Counted from the stretch's first letter, positions 16,581 through 26,815 are shown. The stretch is DNA of 64,000 bases from Clostridium collagenovorans DSM 3089 (GCF_900130005.1 NZ_FQXP01000003.1:868001-932000); one strand, 5' to 3'. Numbers and translations: made by a program. The notes: generated from the sequence alone by a model not told the origin.

Positions 16581-16630
16581 AATTTAATTAGATTATTAAT
16601 TACTTTATCTATCTCTATCTATATTATTAA

Positions 16631-18364
16631 TTACTTTTTATAATTAACATGAAGTAATTCATGAGCTAAATGACTACTTGGCTCTTCTAAATACTCCTTG
16701 TATAATTGTTTAATCATTGGGTTTTCATGTGCTTTTCTAATAGTTTTTTTCGCATCTACAGAGTAAATACCCTTAGTTCTATTTGCAATAGCTTCTAAGT
16801 CAGCTTTTATAGATGGTTGTCCTCCACCATTTATACATCCTCCAGGACATGCCATTACTTCTATAAAGTCATAGTTACATTTACCTTCTTTTATATTATC
16901 CATAACTATTTTAGCATTTCCTAAAGAACTTACAACTGCAATATTAACTTCTTTACCTTTTAAGTTAACTGTAGCTTCTTTTATACCATCTATTCCTCTT
17001 ACTTCATGGAAATCAACAGAATCTAATGTCTCTCCTGTTACCCACTCATAAGATGTTCTTAAAGCAGCTTCCATAACTCCACCAGTTACACCAAATATAG
17101 AACCCGCACCAGTTGATTCACCTAATGGATTATCAAAGTCTTCTTCTTTCATGCTATTTAAATTAAATCCTGCTTCTTTAATCATTTTAGCAAATTCTCT
17201 TGTAGTAATTACTATATCTACATCTTGTATTCCATCTCTACCCATTTCTTCTCTTTTAGCTTCATACTTTTTAGCAGTACAAGGCATAATTGAAACTACA
17301 ACTATATCCTTGCTATCAACGCCTATTTTTTTACTTAAGTATGTCTTAGCCATAGCACCAAACATTTGTTGTGGTGATTTACATGAAGAAATTAAATTTA
17401 AATGTTCTGGATATTTCTTCTCTACAAAGCTAACCCAAGCAGGACAACAGCTTGTTATTATAGGAAGATTTTCTCCCTTAGTAAATCTGTCAATAAACTC
17501 AGTTGCTTCTTCCATAATTGTTAAATCAGCACCAAAGTTTGTATCATATACAGCATCAAAGCCTAATGCTTTTAATGCCCCAACCATTTTTTTAGTAGCT
17601 ACTTCGCCTCTTTCAAGCCCAAATTCTTCTCCTAAAGCAACTCTAACAGCAGGTGCAGTTTGAACAACTACATATTTACTCTTATCTTCAAGTAGGCTCC
17701 AAATTTTATGGTAATCCTTAACCTCTGTTAAAGCAGCTGTTGGACAAACAGCTACACATTGTCCACAGTGTGTACAATCTGTTTCATTTAAAGGCTTTTT
17801 AAAGAAAGTTGACATAACTGTATCAAAGCCTCTATCTACTGGTGTTAAAGCATTTACCTTTTGCATATCATTACATGCTGTAACACATCTTCTACATAAA
17901 ATACATTTGTCCATATCTCTAAATATAGATGGTGAACTCTCATCTACTGGATATGTTGACATTGCTCCATTAAATCTAACTCTTTCTATACCCATTTCTG
18001 CAGCTAATTTTTGAAGCTCACAATTATTATTTCTATCACAAGTTAAACAATCTTGAGGGTGATCTGAAAGTAATAACTCAACAACTGTTTTTCTTGCTTT
18101 AATAGCTTTTTGTGAATGAGTTTTTATACTCATACCCTCTTTAGCTTCTATTGAACATGAAGGAATAAGTTCCCCCCATTTTTCATCCTCTACCATACAA
18201 ACTCTACAAGTACCTTTACAGTTCCTTATATCTCCGTTATTGCCCATATACATATGACAAAGTGTAGGGATTTTAATACCTAATGTCTTAATAGCGTCTA
18301 ATACTGTTGACCCTTTTTCTACTTCTACTTCATTGTTATTTACTTTTAAATTTATCATACTCAT
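16631..18364 (-). CDS. hydA: [FeFe]-hydrogenase catalytic subunit HydA (trimeric, bifurcating type)
   Basis: The 577-residue protein has an N-terminal [2Fe-2S] plant-type ferredoxin domain (CHMY, CRVCMVE), a His-Cys3 cluster motif (HPQDCLTCDRNNNCEL) and two [4Fe-4S] motifs (CILCRRCVTAC, CTHCGQCVAVC). The three H-cluster signatures are TSCCPAW (L1), MPCTAKKYE (L2) and MACPGGCINGGGQ (L3), and all key cysteines are present. The C-terminal small-subunit region containing YKEYLEEPSSHLAHELLH is fused, as is usual in clostridia. It produces or takes up H2 with electrons from HydB/HydC. I choose ATG 18364, six bases after GGGGTG. Two further in-frame starts upstream are GTG codons inside the ribosome site. 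Confidence 0.95.
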   Translation of the reverse strand: MSMINLKVNNNEVEVEKGSTVLDAIKTLGIKIPTLCHMYMGNNGDIRNCKGTCRVCMVEDEKWGELIPSCSIEAKEGMSIKTHSQKAIKARKTVVELLLSDHPQDCLTCDRNNNCELQKLAAEMGIERVRFNGAMSTYPVDESSPSIFRDMDKCILCRRCVTACNDMQKVNALTPVDRGFDTVMSTFFKKPLNETDCTHCGQCVAVCPTAALTEVKDYHKIWSLLEDKSKYVVVQTAPAVRVALGEEFGLERGEVATKKMVGALKALGFDAVYDTNFGADLTIMEEATEFIDRFTKGENLPIITSCCPAWVSFVEKKYPEHLNLISSCKSPQQMFGAMAKTYLSKKIGVDSKDIVVVSIMPCTAKKYEAKREEMGRDGIQDVDIVITTREFAKMIKEAGFNLNSMKEEDFDNPLGESTGAGSIFGVTGGVMEAALRTSYEWVTGETLDSVDFHEVRGIDGIKEATVNLKGKEVNIAVVSSLGNAKIVMDNIKEGKCNYDFIEVMACPGGCINGGGQPSIKADLEAIANRTKGIYSVDAKKTIRKAHENPMIKQLYKEYLEEPSSHLAHELLHVNYKK

Positions 18365-18378
18365 TGGTTTCACCCCCA

Positions 18379-20259
18379 CTATTTTATTGTAATAGCCTTA
18401 ACTGGACAAGCGTCATAACAAGATCCACATTTAATACAACTATCTAAATTAATACTGTGTTTAGTTTTAATCTTACCATCTATACAATTTACTGGACATC
18501 CCTTAGCACATTTAGTACATCCAATACATTTATCTGTTATTTCATAAGTTAAAAGATCTTTACACACGCCAGCAGCACAGTGCTTATCTTTAACGTGTTC
18601 TAAATATTCATTATAGAAATACTGTAAAGTACTTAATACTGGGTTTGGAGCTGATTCTCCTAATCCACAAAGAGATGTATCTCTTATTACTTCACAAAGA
18701 TCCTTCATATCAGCTAAATCACTTTCAGTACCTTGTCCCTTTGTGATTTTTTCTAATAACTCTAATAATCTCTTATTACCTATTCTACATGGAGTACATT
18801 TACCACATGACTCATCTACTGTAAACTCTAAATAGAATTTTGCAATATCAACCATACAGTTATCTTCATCCATTACGATCATTCCACCTGAACCCATCAT
18901 TGATCCAATTTCTGTTAGTGTATCATACTCAATTGGAATATCAACAAATTGAGTTGGTATACATCCACCAGAAGGTCCACCTGTTTGTACTGCTTTTAAC
19001 TCTTTATTATCCTTAATTCCTCCACCAATTTCAAATAAAATATCCTTTAATGGAGTTCCCATTGGCACTTCAACTAATCCTACATTGTTAACCTTACCAG
19101 CTAAAGCAAAAACCTTTGTACCAGCTGATCTATCTGTTCCTATAGAATTATACCAATTAGCACCATTATTTATTATTTGACATATGTTTGCAAAGGTTTC
19201 TACGTTGTTAACACAGGTAGGTTTTAACCATAATCCCTTATCTGAAGTACGAGGTGGTTTCATTGTTGGTTCCCCTCTTAATCCTTCAATTGAGTGAATT
19301 AAAGCTGTTGCTTCTCCACAAACAAAGGCACCTGCACCATATCTTATTTCTATATCAAAATCAAAGCCTGTACCTAAAATATTTTTACCTAAAAGACCCA
19401 TTTTTTCTGCTTGATCCATAGCTATTCTTAATCTTTCTACTGCTAGTGGATACTCAGCTCTTATATAAATATATCCTTGATGTGACCCTATAGCATATCC
19501 ACAAATCGCCATTGCTTCAAGTACTGAGTGAGGATCTCCTTCAAGTAGAGCTCTATCCATAAATGCTCCTGGATCTCCTTCGTCTGCATTACAAATAACA
19601 TACTTTATGTCATTTTGAGATCTACGCGCTGACTCCCACTTTCTTCCTGTAGGGAATCCTCCGCCTCCTCTTCCTCTTAAACCTGATTCTGTAACTTCCT
19701 TAATTACTTCCTCTTGAGTCATTTCAGTAAGCACTTTTCCTAATGCTGTATATGCTGATGCTCCAATTGCCTCTTCTATACTTTCTGGATTAATTCTTCC
19801 ACAGTTTTTAAGAGCAATCTTCACTTGTTTTTTATAAAAAGGAATTTCTTTTTTATTTTTTATTCTTTCTTTAGTCTCAGGATGTTCATATAAAAGTCTT
19901 TCTACAACCTTGTCTTGCATAATATGACTTTCTATAATTTCTTTAACGTCTTCTGGTTTCACTCTTACATAAAACACATTGTCTGGAACTATTTCCATAA
20001 CCGGTCCTTCTGAACAGAATCCAAAACAACCTGTGTTTACAACTTTAACCTTGTCACCAATATTTAATCTTTGAATCTCTTTATTTAATTCCTCATTGAT
20101 TTCATCTGATTTTGATGCTTTACATCCTGGTCCTCCACATACTAATATGTGTCTTTCCTGAACTGCTTCTACAGCCTCATCATTGTATCTTAAATCAACA
20201 AGTTTACTATATTGTTTTTTAAGTTCTAATAAGCTTTTATAATCTTTAACTATATCCAT
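18379..20259 (-). CDS. hydB: NuoF-like HydB subunit of trimeric [FeFe]-hydrogenase
   Basis: The 626-residue protein has an N-terminal thioredoxin-like [2Fe-2S] domain (CGGPGCKAS at 41-49, then NTGCFGFC). The NADH/FMN-binding NuoF core follows, with GLRGRGGGGFPTG, CNADEGDPGAFMDR and GAGAFVCGEATALI. The NuoF [4Fe-4S] motif is ESCGKCTPCRIG, and a C-terminal pair of [4Fe-4S] motifs completes it (CIGCTKCAKGCP and CIKCGSCYDACP). This full set is that of electron-bifurcating HydABC enzymes, which couple NADH and reduced ferredoxin oxidation to H2 formation. The stop and the next gene's ribosome site are adjacent, so translation is likely coupled. Confidence 0.94.
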   Translation of the reverse strand: MDIVKDYKSLLELKKQYSKLVDLRYNDEAVEAVQERHILVCGGPGCKASKSDEINEELNKEIQRLNIGDKVKVVNTGCFGFCSEGPVMEIVPDNVFYVRVKPEDVKEIIESHIMQDKVVERLLYEHPETKERIKNKKEIPFYKKQVKIALKNCGRINPESIEEAIGASAYTALGKVLTEMTQEEVIKEVTESGLRGRGGGGFPTGRKWESARRSQNDIKYVICNADEGDPGAFMDRALLEGDPHSVLEAMAICGYAIGSHQGYIYIRAEYPLAVERLRIAMDQAEKMGLLGKNILGTGFDFDIEIRYGAGAFVCGEATALIHSIEGLRGEPTMKPPRTSDKGLWLKPTCVNNVETFANICQIINNGANWYNSIGTDRSAGTKVFALAGKVNNVGLVEVPMGTPLKDILFEIGGGIKDNKELKAVQTGGPSGGCIPTQFVDIPIEYDTLTEIGSMMGSGGMIVMDEDNCMVDIAKFYLEFTVDESCGKCTPCRIGNKRLLELLEKITKGQGTESDLADMKDLCEVIRDTSLCGLGESAPNPVLSTLQYFYNEYLEHVKDKHCAAGVCKDLLTYEITDKCIGCTKCAKGCPVNCIDGKIKTKHSINLDSCIKCGSCYDACPVKAITIK

Positions 20260-20267
20260 ATTACTAT

Positions 20268-20747
20268 CTACTCCTTAAACTCATTTAAAACTTTAGCTAC
20301 ATCAGCTTTAGTAAAATATCCATAAACTTTATCATTTACTAAAACTACAGGAGCTATTGCACAAGAACCAACACATCTCAATGTATCTAATGTGTATAGA
20401 CCATCATCAGTAGTTTGTCCCTCTTTTATGCCTAATTGCTTTTTAAACTCTTCAAGTACTTCACCAGCATTTTTTACAAAACAAGCAGTTCCTGTACAAA
20501 CACTAATTACATACTTACCTTTAGGTTCTGTAGTAAAATATGAATAAAATGTAACTACTCCATAAACCTTTGAAACTGGTATTTCTAATTTTTTAGCTAT
20601 AAAGGCTTGAGTTTCTTCTCCTATATAACCATATAATTGTTGTGCTCTATGAAGCACAGATATTAAAGCTGATTCCTTTTCATTCTGCGCATCTATGAAT
20701 TTTTCTAGTTCTTTAAATTTTGAACAATCCTTGCAAGACTTACACAA
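20268..20747 (-). CDS. hydC: NuoE-like HydC subunit of trimeric [FeFe]-hydrogenase
   Basis: The 159-residue protein is a NuoE-type thioredoxin-fold [2Fe-2S] subunit. Its cluster cysteines lie in VCTGTACF and RCVGSCAIAP. The N-terminus has an unusual short Cys-rich head (CKSCKDCSKF). The frame starts with TTG at 20745-20747, preceded by GGAAGG. The ATG at 20753 seen nearby runs into a stop after four codons, so it is not the start. It is the first gene of hydCBA, eight bases before hydB. In the complex it holds the [2Fe-2S] cluster near the FMN of HydB. Confidence 0.9.
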   Translation of the reverse strand: MCKSCKDCSKFKELEKFIDAQNEKESALISVLHRAQQLYGYIGEETQAFIAKKLEIPVSKVYGVVTFYSYFTTEPKGKYVISVCTGTACFVKNAGEVLEEFKKQLGIKEGQTTDDGLYTLDTLRCVGSCAIAPVVLVNDKVYGYFTKADVAKVLNEFKE

Positions 20748-21169
20748 ATTGCATCCCTTCCTTTTATTTAGTATAAAAAGTCTTTACTTTTTTATTTTGT
20801 ATGTATAATCAGACTTTCATTTCTTTGAATTTTTAAATAAATAAAAATAAAACTATTTTTTTTATTATTTTTTTTATTATATTATCGTTCCTAGATTATT
20901 GTATACTACGTGCTTCAAATTTTCTGTGCTTTTCTACAATTTACACCATTACTTCGAAAATTTTTATACTTTAACGTTAAACTTATAATAAGATGTTATA
21001 CAGATTTTACCTTATTATTAAGGTCTATGCAAGTTTTTTTTAAGGGTTTTTTATCTTATTTTTCCACATGTTTTGTGATACCTTCATTTTTCTGAATATA
21101 ACATATATTAAAACTAGTATAATTATGATTTATTAACCCTTTTAATATGATTAAAAATTCATTTATAGA
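20748..21169. other. Intergenic region with the hydCBA promoter, no gene seen
   Basis: About 420 bases with homopolymer-rich stretches. A 61-codon plus-strand open frame (20910-21095) lacks a ribosome site and family-like sequence, so I treat it as chance. I could not identify a convincing promoter. Confidence 0.4.
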
Positions 21170-21235
21170 AAAATCCTATTATTCTACCTTTATTGACATC
21201 ATTATGAAATCAATATTTTAGAATAATAGGATTTT
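21170..21235 (-). terminator. Hairpin after the YgiQ-family gene
   Basis: A perfect 17-base stem (21170-21186 with 21219-21235) with a 32-base loop lies 36 bases past the stop. T-runs are present on both strands, so it could act in both directions. Confidence 0.7.
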
Positions 21236-21270
21236 TAACAATCTTTATTTATATAATATAATATGAAAAT

Positions 21271-23238
21271 TTACCTTTTGCTTTTTTTCTTTACATTTCT
21301 AATAGTTGGTTTGTTTTTTACTTTTTCTTTTTTAATAGACTTCTCTTTTTTAGAGTTACTACCTTTATTATTTTTATTTGTTCCTTTATTAGTAGTTATT
21401 TTTTTACTAGCTACCTTATTATTGTTGTTCTTATTAGAAAGTTCTCTTGGCTTTATTAAACATTTTGGTCCAAAGCCAATTAAATCTTCTCTTCCTGCAC
21501 TTATTAAGGCTTCTTTTACTAAAGCATAATTTTTAGGATTTCTAAACTGCAGTAAAGCCCTTTGCATAGCTTTTTCATGTCTGCTCCTAGGTATATATAC
21601 TTCCTTCATCGTTAAAGGATCTAGTCCAGTATAAAACATTGTTGTAGATAACGTACCTGGAGTAGGATAAAAATCCTGAACTTGTTCTGGTTGATAATGT
21701 ATATCCCTTAAATATTCCGCAAGTTCAATTGCAGAATCTAAAGTACTTCCTGGATGACTAGACATTAAGTAAGGAATAATATATTGTTTTTTACCCAATC
21801 TCTCATTAATCTTAAAAAACTTTTCTCTAAATAAATCATAGGTTTTTCCAGCTGGTTTCCCCATGTACTTAAGTACTTCTTCAGAAACATGTTCTGGAGC
21901 AACCTTTAGTTGACCACTTACATGGTGCTCTATAAGTTCTCTAAAAAATTTATCATTTTTATCTGCCATTATGTAATCATATCTTAATCCTGAACGTACA
22001 AAAACCTTCTTAACCTTTGGTAAACTTCTAACTTTTCTTAATAAATTTAAGTATTCATCATGATCTACATCCATGTTTTTACAAGGTTTCGGATATAAGC
22101 ATTGTTTGTTTTTACAAGCACCTATTTTTAATTGATGTTTGCAAGCTGGTTTTCTAAAATTAGCTGTTGGCCCTCCAACATCATGTATGTATCCTTTAAA
22201 ATCTGGTAGATGAGTTATTTCCTCTGCTTCTTTTATTATGGATTCTTGGCTTCTACTTTGCACTATTCTCCCTTGATGAAAAGCTATTGCACAAAAAGAG
22301 CAGTTACCAAAACATCCTCTAGAACTAACAATGCTAAACTTAACCTCATCTATTGCAGCTATTCCCCCTACTTCTTCATAAATAGGATGATAGTTTTTCG
22401 CATATGGCAAATTATATACTTCATCTAGTTCCTTTCTACTCAGTGGCATTTCAGGCTTATTCTGAACTAAATATTTATTAGCATGCTTTTGAACAACTGT
22501 CTTCCCTCTAATTGGATCTTGTTCCTCATATTGAACTTTAAATGCTTCCGCATACTTTTTCTTATCACTACATATATCCTTATATGATGGAATCTCAATG
22601 TACTCTGCAACATTATCCAAATCATCCACCAAATAGCATGTACCCGGAATGTGTCTTATGTACTTAGCTTCTAATCCATCATTAAGACAATTAGCAACCT
22701 CAACTATTTGCTTTTCACTCATACCATAAACTAAAAGGTCTGCTCCACTATCTATAAGTATAGATTTTCTAACCTTATCGCTCCAATAATCATAATGTGC
22801 AAATCTTCTTAAGCTTGCTTCTATACCACCAATTATTATAGTTGCATCTTTAAAGGCTTCTCTTATTTTATTACAATATACAATAGTTGCTCTATCAGGT
22901 CTCATACCCATTTTTCCACCTGGAGAGTATAAATCTTTTTCTCTTAACTTCTTACTAACAGTGTAATGATTAACCATAGAATCCATATTACCACCATTAA
23001 CAAGAAACCCCAATCTCGGTTTTCCTAACTTCTCAAAATCACTTGTATCTTTCCAATTTGGTTGCGCTATAATACCAACTTTATACCCAACACCTTCTAA
23101 TACTCTTGATATAATAGCAGTTCCAAAACTATGATGATCTATATAAGCATCGGCTGTTACTATAATAAAATCTAGTTCTTTCCATCCTCTTTTTATCATA
23201 TCTTCTTTGCATATTGGTAAATATGATGCATTTTTCAT
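21271..23238 (-). CDS. YgiQ family radical SAM protein
   Basis: The 655-residue protein has an N-terminal B12-binding-like Rossmann region (residues about 20-200), a radical SAM core with the cluster motif CFGNCSFCAIAFHQG, and long conserved blocks shared by YgiQ proteins (YIHDVGGPTANF, APEHVSEEVLKYMGKP, VQDFYPTPGTLSTTMFYTG). The last 60 residues are a Lys/Asn-rich low-complexity tail, probably disordered. YgiQ proteins are widespread but their reaction is undetermined. The gene is monocistronic, with GTAGGTGAAAG before ATG 23238. Confidence 0.92.
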   Translation of the reverse strand: MKNASYLPICKEDMIKRGWKELDFIIVTADAYIDHHSFGTAIISRVLEGVGYKVGIIAQPNWKDTSDFEKLGKPRLGFLVNGGNMDSMVNHYTVSKKLREKDLYSPGGKMGMRPDRATIVYCNKIREAFKDATIIIGGIEASLRRFAHYDYWSDKVRKSILIDSGADLLVYGMSEKQIVEVANCLNDGLEAKYIRHIPGTCYLVDDLDNVAEYIEIPSYKDICSDKKKYAEAFKVQYEEQDPIRGKTVVQKHANKYLVQNKPEMPLSRKELDEVYNLPYAKNYHPIYEEVGGIAAIDEVKFSIVSSRGCFGNCSFCAIAFHQGRIVQSRSQESIIKEAEEITHLPDFKGYIHDVGGPTANFRKPACKHQLKIGACKNKQCLYPKPCKNMDVDHDEYLNLLRKVRSLPKVKKVFVRSGLRYDYIMADKNDKFFRELIEHHVSGQLKVAPEHVSEEVLKYMGKPAGKTYDLFREKFFKINERLGKKQYIIPYLMSSHPGSTLDSAIELAEYLRDIHYQPEQVQDFYPTPGTLSTTMFYTGLDPLTMKEVYIPRSRHEKAMQRALLQFRNPKNYALVKEALISAGREDLIGFGPKCLIKPRELSNKNNNNKVASKKITTNKGTNKNNKGSNSKKEKSIKKEKVKNKPTIRNVKKKSKR

Positions 23239-23534
23239 TCTTTCACCTACTTTGTTTAATTCCTATTTATATATTTATTATCAATATTATAAACTCCATA
23301 AAAATAAGCCATCACTTTGTGGAAACCGTACATTTTAAATATCCCTTATCCACTCGATAATGACTAGAACTTGATTATAACATTAATTTTAAAATTCGAA
23401 AATACTTAAATAAAAATTTGATTTAAGTTTATTACCTCATATTTTTTTATTTAATTAAATATTTTATGTATATAAAAACTTTTTTATTTTATCTTATCTC
23501 ACATATACTGCATAATTATTGAAGTGTAAATTTT

Positions 23535-24038
23535 TTATAATTCAATTTCTTTAGGATCATTTTCTTTTATATTCATAACCCATTCATCTTCTTCAAAATC
23601 TGCACCTGTTATTTTTTCTATAGGCATTTTCATGTATCTTCCAAAAGCAGTTACCGCAACATCTCCATTAGGTAAAATAATCTCTCCTGTTCCTTCAAAG
23701 ATCCTATGATTATTTTTAGTAACTCTTCCAACTATTTTAATTTCTTCGTTCAACGGTACTGGCTTTCTGTATTTCAAACTTAATTCTATAGTAACTCCCC
23801 ACATTTCAGGCTCTACTATACACACACTTCTTCCTATTGTTTCATCTAATAAAGCTGAGGATATACCCCCATGTAATCTTTCTGGATAGCTTTGATGCTC
23901 ATCCTTAGGAGTACACAAACCTACCAGTTCTCCATTTTCTAGTTCATAAAATTCAGTTTTTAATCCTATATCATTTTTAAGTCCACATACTATACAAGTC
24001 TTAGCATTATTTTGTTTCTTAACAACTTTATACTTCAT
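23535..24038 (-). CDS. PaaI-like hotdog thioesterase
   Basis: The 167-residue protein matches the 4HBT/PaaI hotdog family, with LHGGISSALLDETIGR forming the conserved HGG helix and a following beta strand (VTIELSLKYRKPVPLNEE). These enzymes hydrolyse acyl-CoA thioesters. The N-terminal CIVCG motif with KNDIGLKTEF is typical of a subgroup annotated as acyl-coenzyme A thioesterases. It lies between the helicase gene and the YgiQ gene on the minus strand, with 78 bases between it and the helicase stop. The natural substrate is unknown. Confidence 0.82.
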   Translation of the reverse strand: MKYKVVKKQNNAKTCIVCGLKNDIGLKTEFYELENGELVGLCTPKDEHQSYPERLHGGISSALLDETIGRSVCIVEPEMWGVTIELSLKYRKPVPLNEEIKIVGRVTKNNHRIFEGTGEIILPNGDVAVTAFGRYMKMPIEKITGADFEEDEWVMNIKENDPKEIEL

Positions 24039-24116
24039 AACCTTTCCCCCATATTACTTTGATTCTCAAGATAATAATACCATTTTTATTTTTATTTCTC
24101 AAATTTTTAAAGCCTT

Positions 24117-26453
24117 TTAATTCCAAAACTCACTACAATACTTTTCTACGTCTTTATAGCATCGTACCTTTTTATTAGAAATCCATTCGTATGGAAATAA
24201 CCCTTCATACCTTTTTTGACTATATCTATTATCAAGTAACATTATAATTCCCTTATCATCTTCCGTTCTAATGCATCTTCCAGCTGCTTGCAAAACCTTA
24301 ATCATACCTGGATATACATAAGCATAGTCGAAACCCTTATTATCCTCTCCATTAAAATAATCTCTTATTATATCTCTATCTAATCCTATTTGCGGCATTC
24401 CTACTCCAACTACTATAACCCCTATAAGCTTATCATAAGTTAAATCAATTCCCTCGGAAAAATGACCACCTAAAACACAAAAACCAATATGGGTACTACT
24501 ATTCTCTTCAGAAAATCCTGAAAGAAACTCTTCTTTTTCTTCTTCACTCATATTATTTTCTTGTATTACAGCATCTACCTTTGGATATGACTCTTTAAAT
24601 TTAGTAAATATCATCTCCATATATTTATAAGAAGGAAAAAACACCATATAATTTCCCTGCTTAGCTTTAACACATGAATTTATATATTTTACAATCTCCT
24701 CACAGGTATATTCTCTTTTATTATATGTAGTAACTATATTATCTCCTATAAGTAGCAATCTGTTTTTCACATCAAAAGGCGACATTAGATTAACTATATG
24801 ATCCCCCTCCTCTGCGCCTAAAATATCTTTAAAATATTCCATAGGCATAAGTGTAGCGGAAAATATCACTGAGGATATACCTTTTTTCATTTTATCCTGA
24901 ATAAGCTTTGAAGGATTTACACAATATAGCTTAATTGTAATATCTCCATCTGAATTATCATAAATAGTAACATAATCCTCACTATAAAATTCTGCAATAG
25001 CTAAAAATTTGTGTACTTCAAAATATACTTCTAAAAGTTTTTTATTCTCTTCCTTTGATATAGCTAAGTATTCCTCTGTTCTTTCTACGAAAACTCTAAG
25101 CAGATTATAAATATCTATAGGCTCTGCTTTTTCTACTATATTATCTTTCTTTAAAAATTCTAGTAATTTTCTTTTTTCAATAAAAAAGGAATTCACATGC
25201 TTTAAAGAGTTATTAATTTTCTTGTCTTTTTTAATCATTTCCTTTTTAAGTTCTAATATCATAGCTTTACTTAGCTTTGCCGAATACATTTCTCTTCCTC
25301 TATCTATTAAGTTATGTGACTCATCTATTAAAAAAGTAAAATCTGTCTTTTTACCCTCAAAAAATCTTTTTAAAGCTACTCGTGGATCAAAAACATAATT
25401 GTAATCACATATTATAACATCACACCACAAAGTAAGATCTAAAGATAATTCAAAGGGACAAAGACCATACCTTTCGCTTATTTCTTCCATAGTCTTTCTT
25501 GTAAAATCATGATACTCTTTTAAAATACTTTTTAAAGCCTCATTAATTTTATCATAGTAATCCTTTGCATAAGGACAATACTCTGGATTACAATTAGCTT
25601 CATCCATTTTACACATCTTATCCTTTGCTGTTAAGGTAACAAACTTTAAATTTATATTTTGTTTTTTTATAAGTTTAATTGTATTTTCAGCAACTTCTCT
25701 TGTTATAGTCTTAGCTGTCAAGTAAAAAATCTTTGATGTATATCCTTCTCCCATGGCCTTTAAAGCTGGAAATACCGTAGATATAGTTTTTCCTATTCCA
25801 GTAGGCGCTTGTGCAAAGCACTTTTTTTTATGTACTATACTACTATATACCCTAACAGCTAGGTCTCTTTGTCCCTTTCTATACTCTTCAAAGGGAAACT
25901 GTAAACTCTTAATTGAATCATTACGACACTCCATCCATTTGCTTTCTAATTGAGCCCAATACTTATATTCATCTATCAAGTTAAAGAAAAATTCTTCAAG
26001 TTCTTTAAACTCAAAGTCTTTTCTTAAATATTTTATACTCATATCTTCTATATTATAGTAAGTTAACTGTATGATTATATTCTCTAAATTGTTTTCTTTA
26101 CAATATATAAATCCATAACACTTTGCTTGAGCCCAATGCAAAGGATTAAACTCTTCATCAATATTTTTAAGATCTCTTACAGTAGTCTTTATTTCATCTA
26201 TTACCACAGTATCCTCTTCTATTAAAATACCATCAGCTCTTCCCTCTATAAATATATCTATTCCTTCGTAATTAAACTTAAACTTCAATGGAACCTCAGC
26301 ACTATAATTTTCCTTATAGGATTTCTGAATTTTTTGATGTGCTCTAGTTCCTTCAATAGCTTTCACTGAACTAACATATCTATTATCAATACTTCCATGT
26401 CGCATTATAAATTCTACTAATTCCCTTACGGAAATTTTAACTTCTTTTTTCAT
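24117..26453 (-). CDS. XPD/DinG-like DNA helicase with N-terminal PD-(D/E)XK domain
   Basis: The 778-residue protein begins with a nuclease-like domain (residues about 1-190) showing RADGILIEEDTVVIDEIKTT, the D-x(n)-E-x-K signature. An SF2 helicase follows with Walker A in QAPTGIGKT, an iron-sulfur cysteine set (CKMDEANCNPEYCPY and a later CPF), the DEAH-like IDESHN, and helicase motifs V-VI (GGHFSEGIDL, QAAGRCIRTEDD). This layout belongs to COG1199 Rad3-related helicases of Firmicutes. It probably unwinds DNA 5'-3' in repair. The nuclease activity is suggested by the motif but unproven. The start ATG at 26453 is followed by the expected N-terminus, RELVEFI. Confidence 0.88.
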   Translation of the reverse strand: MKKEVKISVRELVEFIMRHGSIDNRYVSSVKAIEGTRAHQKIQKSYKENYSAEVPLKFKFNYEGIDIFIEGRADGILIEEDTVVIDEIKTTVRDLKNIDEEFNPLHWAQAKCYGFIYCKENNLENIIIQLTYYNIEDMSIKYLRKDFEFKELEEFFFNLIDEYKYWAQLESKWMECRNDSIKSLQFPFEEYRKGQRDLAVRVYSSIVHKKKCFAQAPTGIGKTISTVFPALKAMGEGYTSKIFYLTAKTITREVAENTIKLIKKQNINLKFVTLTAKDKMCKMDEANCNPEYCPYAKDYYDKINEALKSILKEYHDFTRKTMEEISERYGLCPFELSLDLTLWCDVIICDYNYVFDPRVALKRFFEGKKTDFTFLIDESHNLIDRGREMYSAKLSKAMILELKKEMIKKDKKINNSLKHVNSFFIEKRKLLEFLKKDNIVEKAEPIDIYNLLRVFVERTEEYLAISKEENKKLLEVYFEVHKFLAIAEFYSEDYVTIYDNSDGDITIKLYCVNPSKLIQDKMKKGISSVIFSATLMPMEYFKDILGAEEGDHIVNLMSPFDVKNRLLLIGDNIVTTYNKREYTCEEIVKYINSCVKAKQGNYMVFFPSYKYMEMIFTKFKESYPKVDAVIQENNMSEEEKEEFLSGFSEENSSTHIGFCVLGGHFSEGIDLTYDKLIGVIVVGVGMPQIGLDRDIIRDYFNGEDNKGFDYAYVYPGMIKVLQAAGRCIRTEDDKGIIMLLDNRYSQKRYEGLFPYEWISNKKVRCYKDVEKYCSEFWN

Positions 26454-26569
26454 AGTTTTTCACCTAATCATCTTTTATTATCATCTTACAACCTATATTT
26501 TATCATATAATTTACAATACTTTGTTATTAACAGTAATTTTTCACTTATTTTATCTTATACAAAATACA

Positions 26570-26626
26570 AAAGGATATTTATGGTTACCTTCACAGCTTT
26601 GCTTATAACCTATAAATATCCCTTTA
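26570..26626 (-). terminator. Terminator after a 59-residue membrane protein gene
   Basis: An imperfect 18-to-20-base stem (26570-26587 with 26606-26625) sits ten bases past the stop of the small gene at 26636, with a T-run on the minus strand. It also lies upstream of the helicase start and separates the two genes. Confidence 0.65.
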
Positions 26627-26635
26627 AGTATTCTT

Positions 26636-26815
26636 TTATTTCTCTTGCCTTTTTAAACATTCATTATTAAATCTAAACATCAAAATAAATGAAATTATTA
26701 TTCCAATAAGTGTAATAGTTGTCATTCCCCATTGTCCTAAAGAAAAAAATGAATCAAAAGCTATCATTAAAGCTCCCATAATTGCCGCTAAAACAACTCC
26801 TAATAACTTATACAT
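26636..26815 (-). CDS. Small two-span membrane protein
   Basis: A 59-residue open frame starts at ATG 26813-26815. It has two hydrophobic segments, about residues 5-22 (LGVVLAAIMGALMIAF) and 30-47 (GMTTITLIGIIISFILMF), and a short basic tail. A GATAGGGAA stretch precedes the ATG. A terminator hairpin immediately after the stop supports a real transcript. I do not recognise the family. It may be one of the small integral membrane proteins found in clostridia. Confidence 0.5.
   Translation of the reverse strand: MYKLLGVVLAAIMGALMIAFDSFFSLGQWGMTTITLIGIIISFILMFRFNNECLKRQEK

Noticed and set aside
20910..21095. A 61-codon open frame on the plus strand between the hydC and YgiQ-family genes
   Set aside because: It has no ribosome site, its composition is that of AT-rich noncoding DNA with phenylalanine/leucine excess, and it lies in the hydCBA upstream region.
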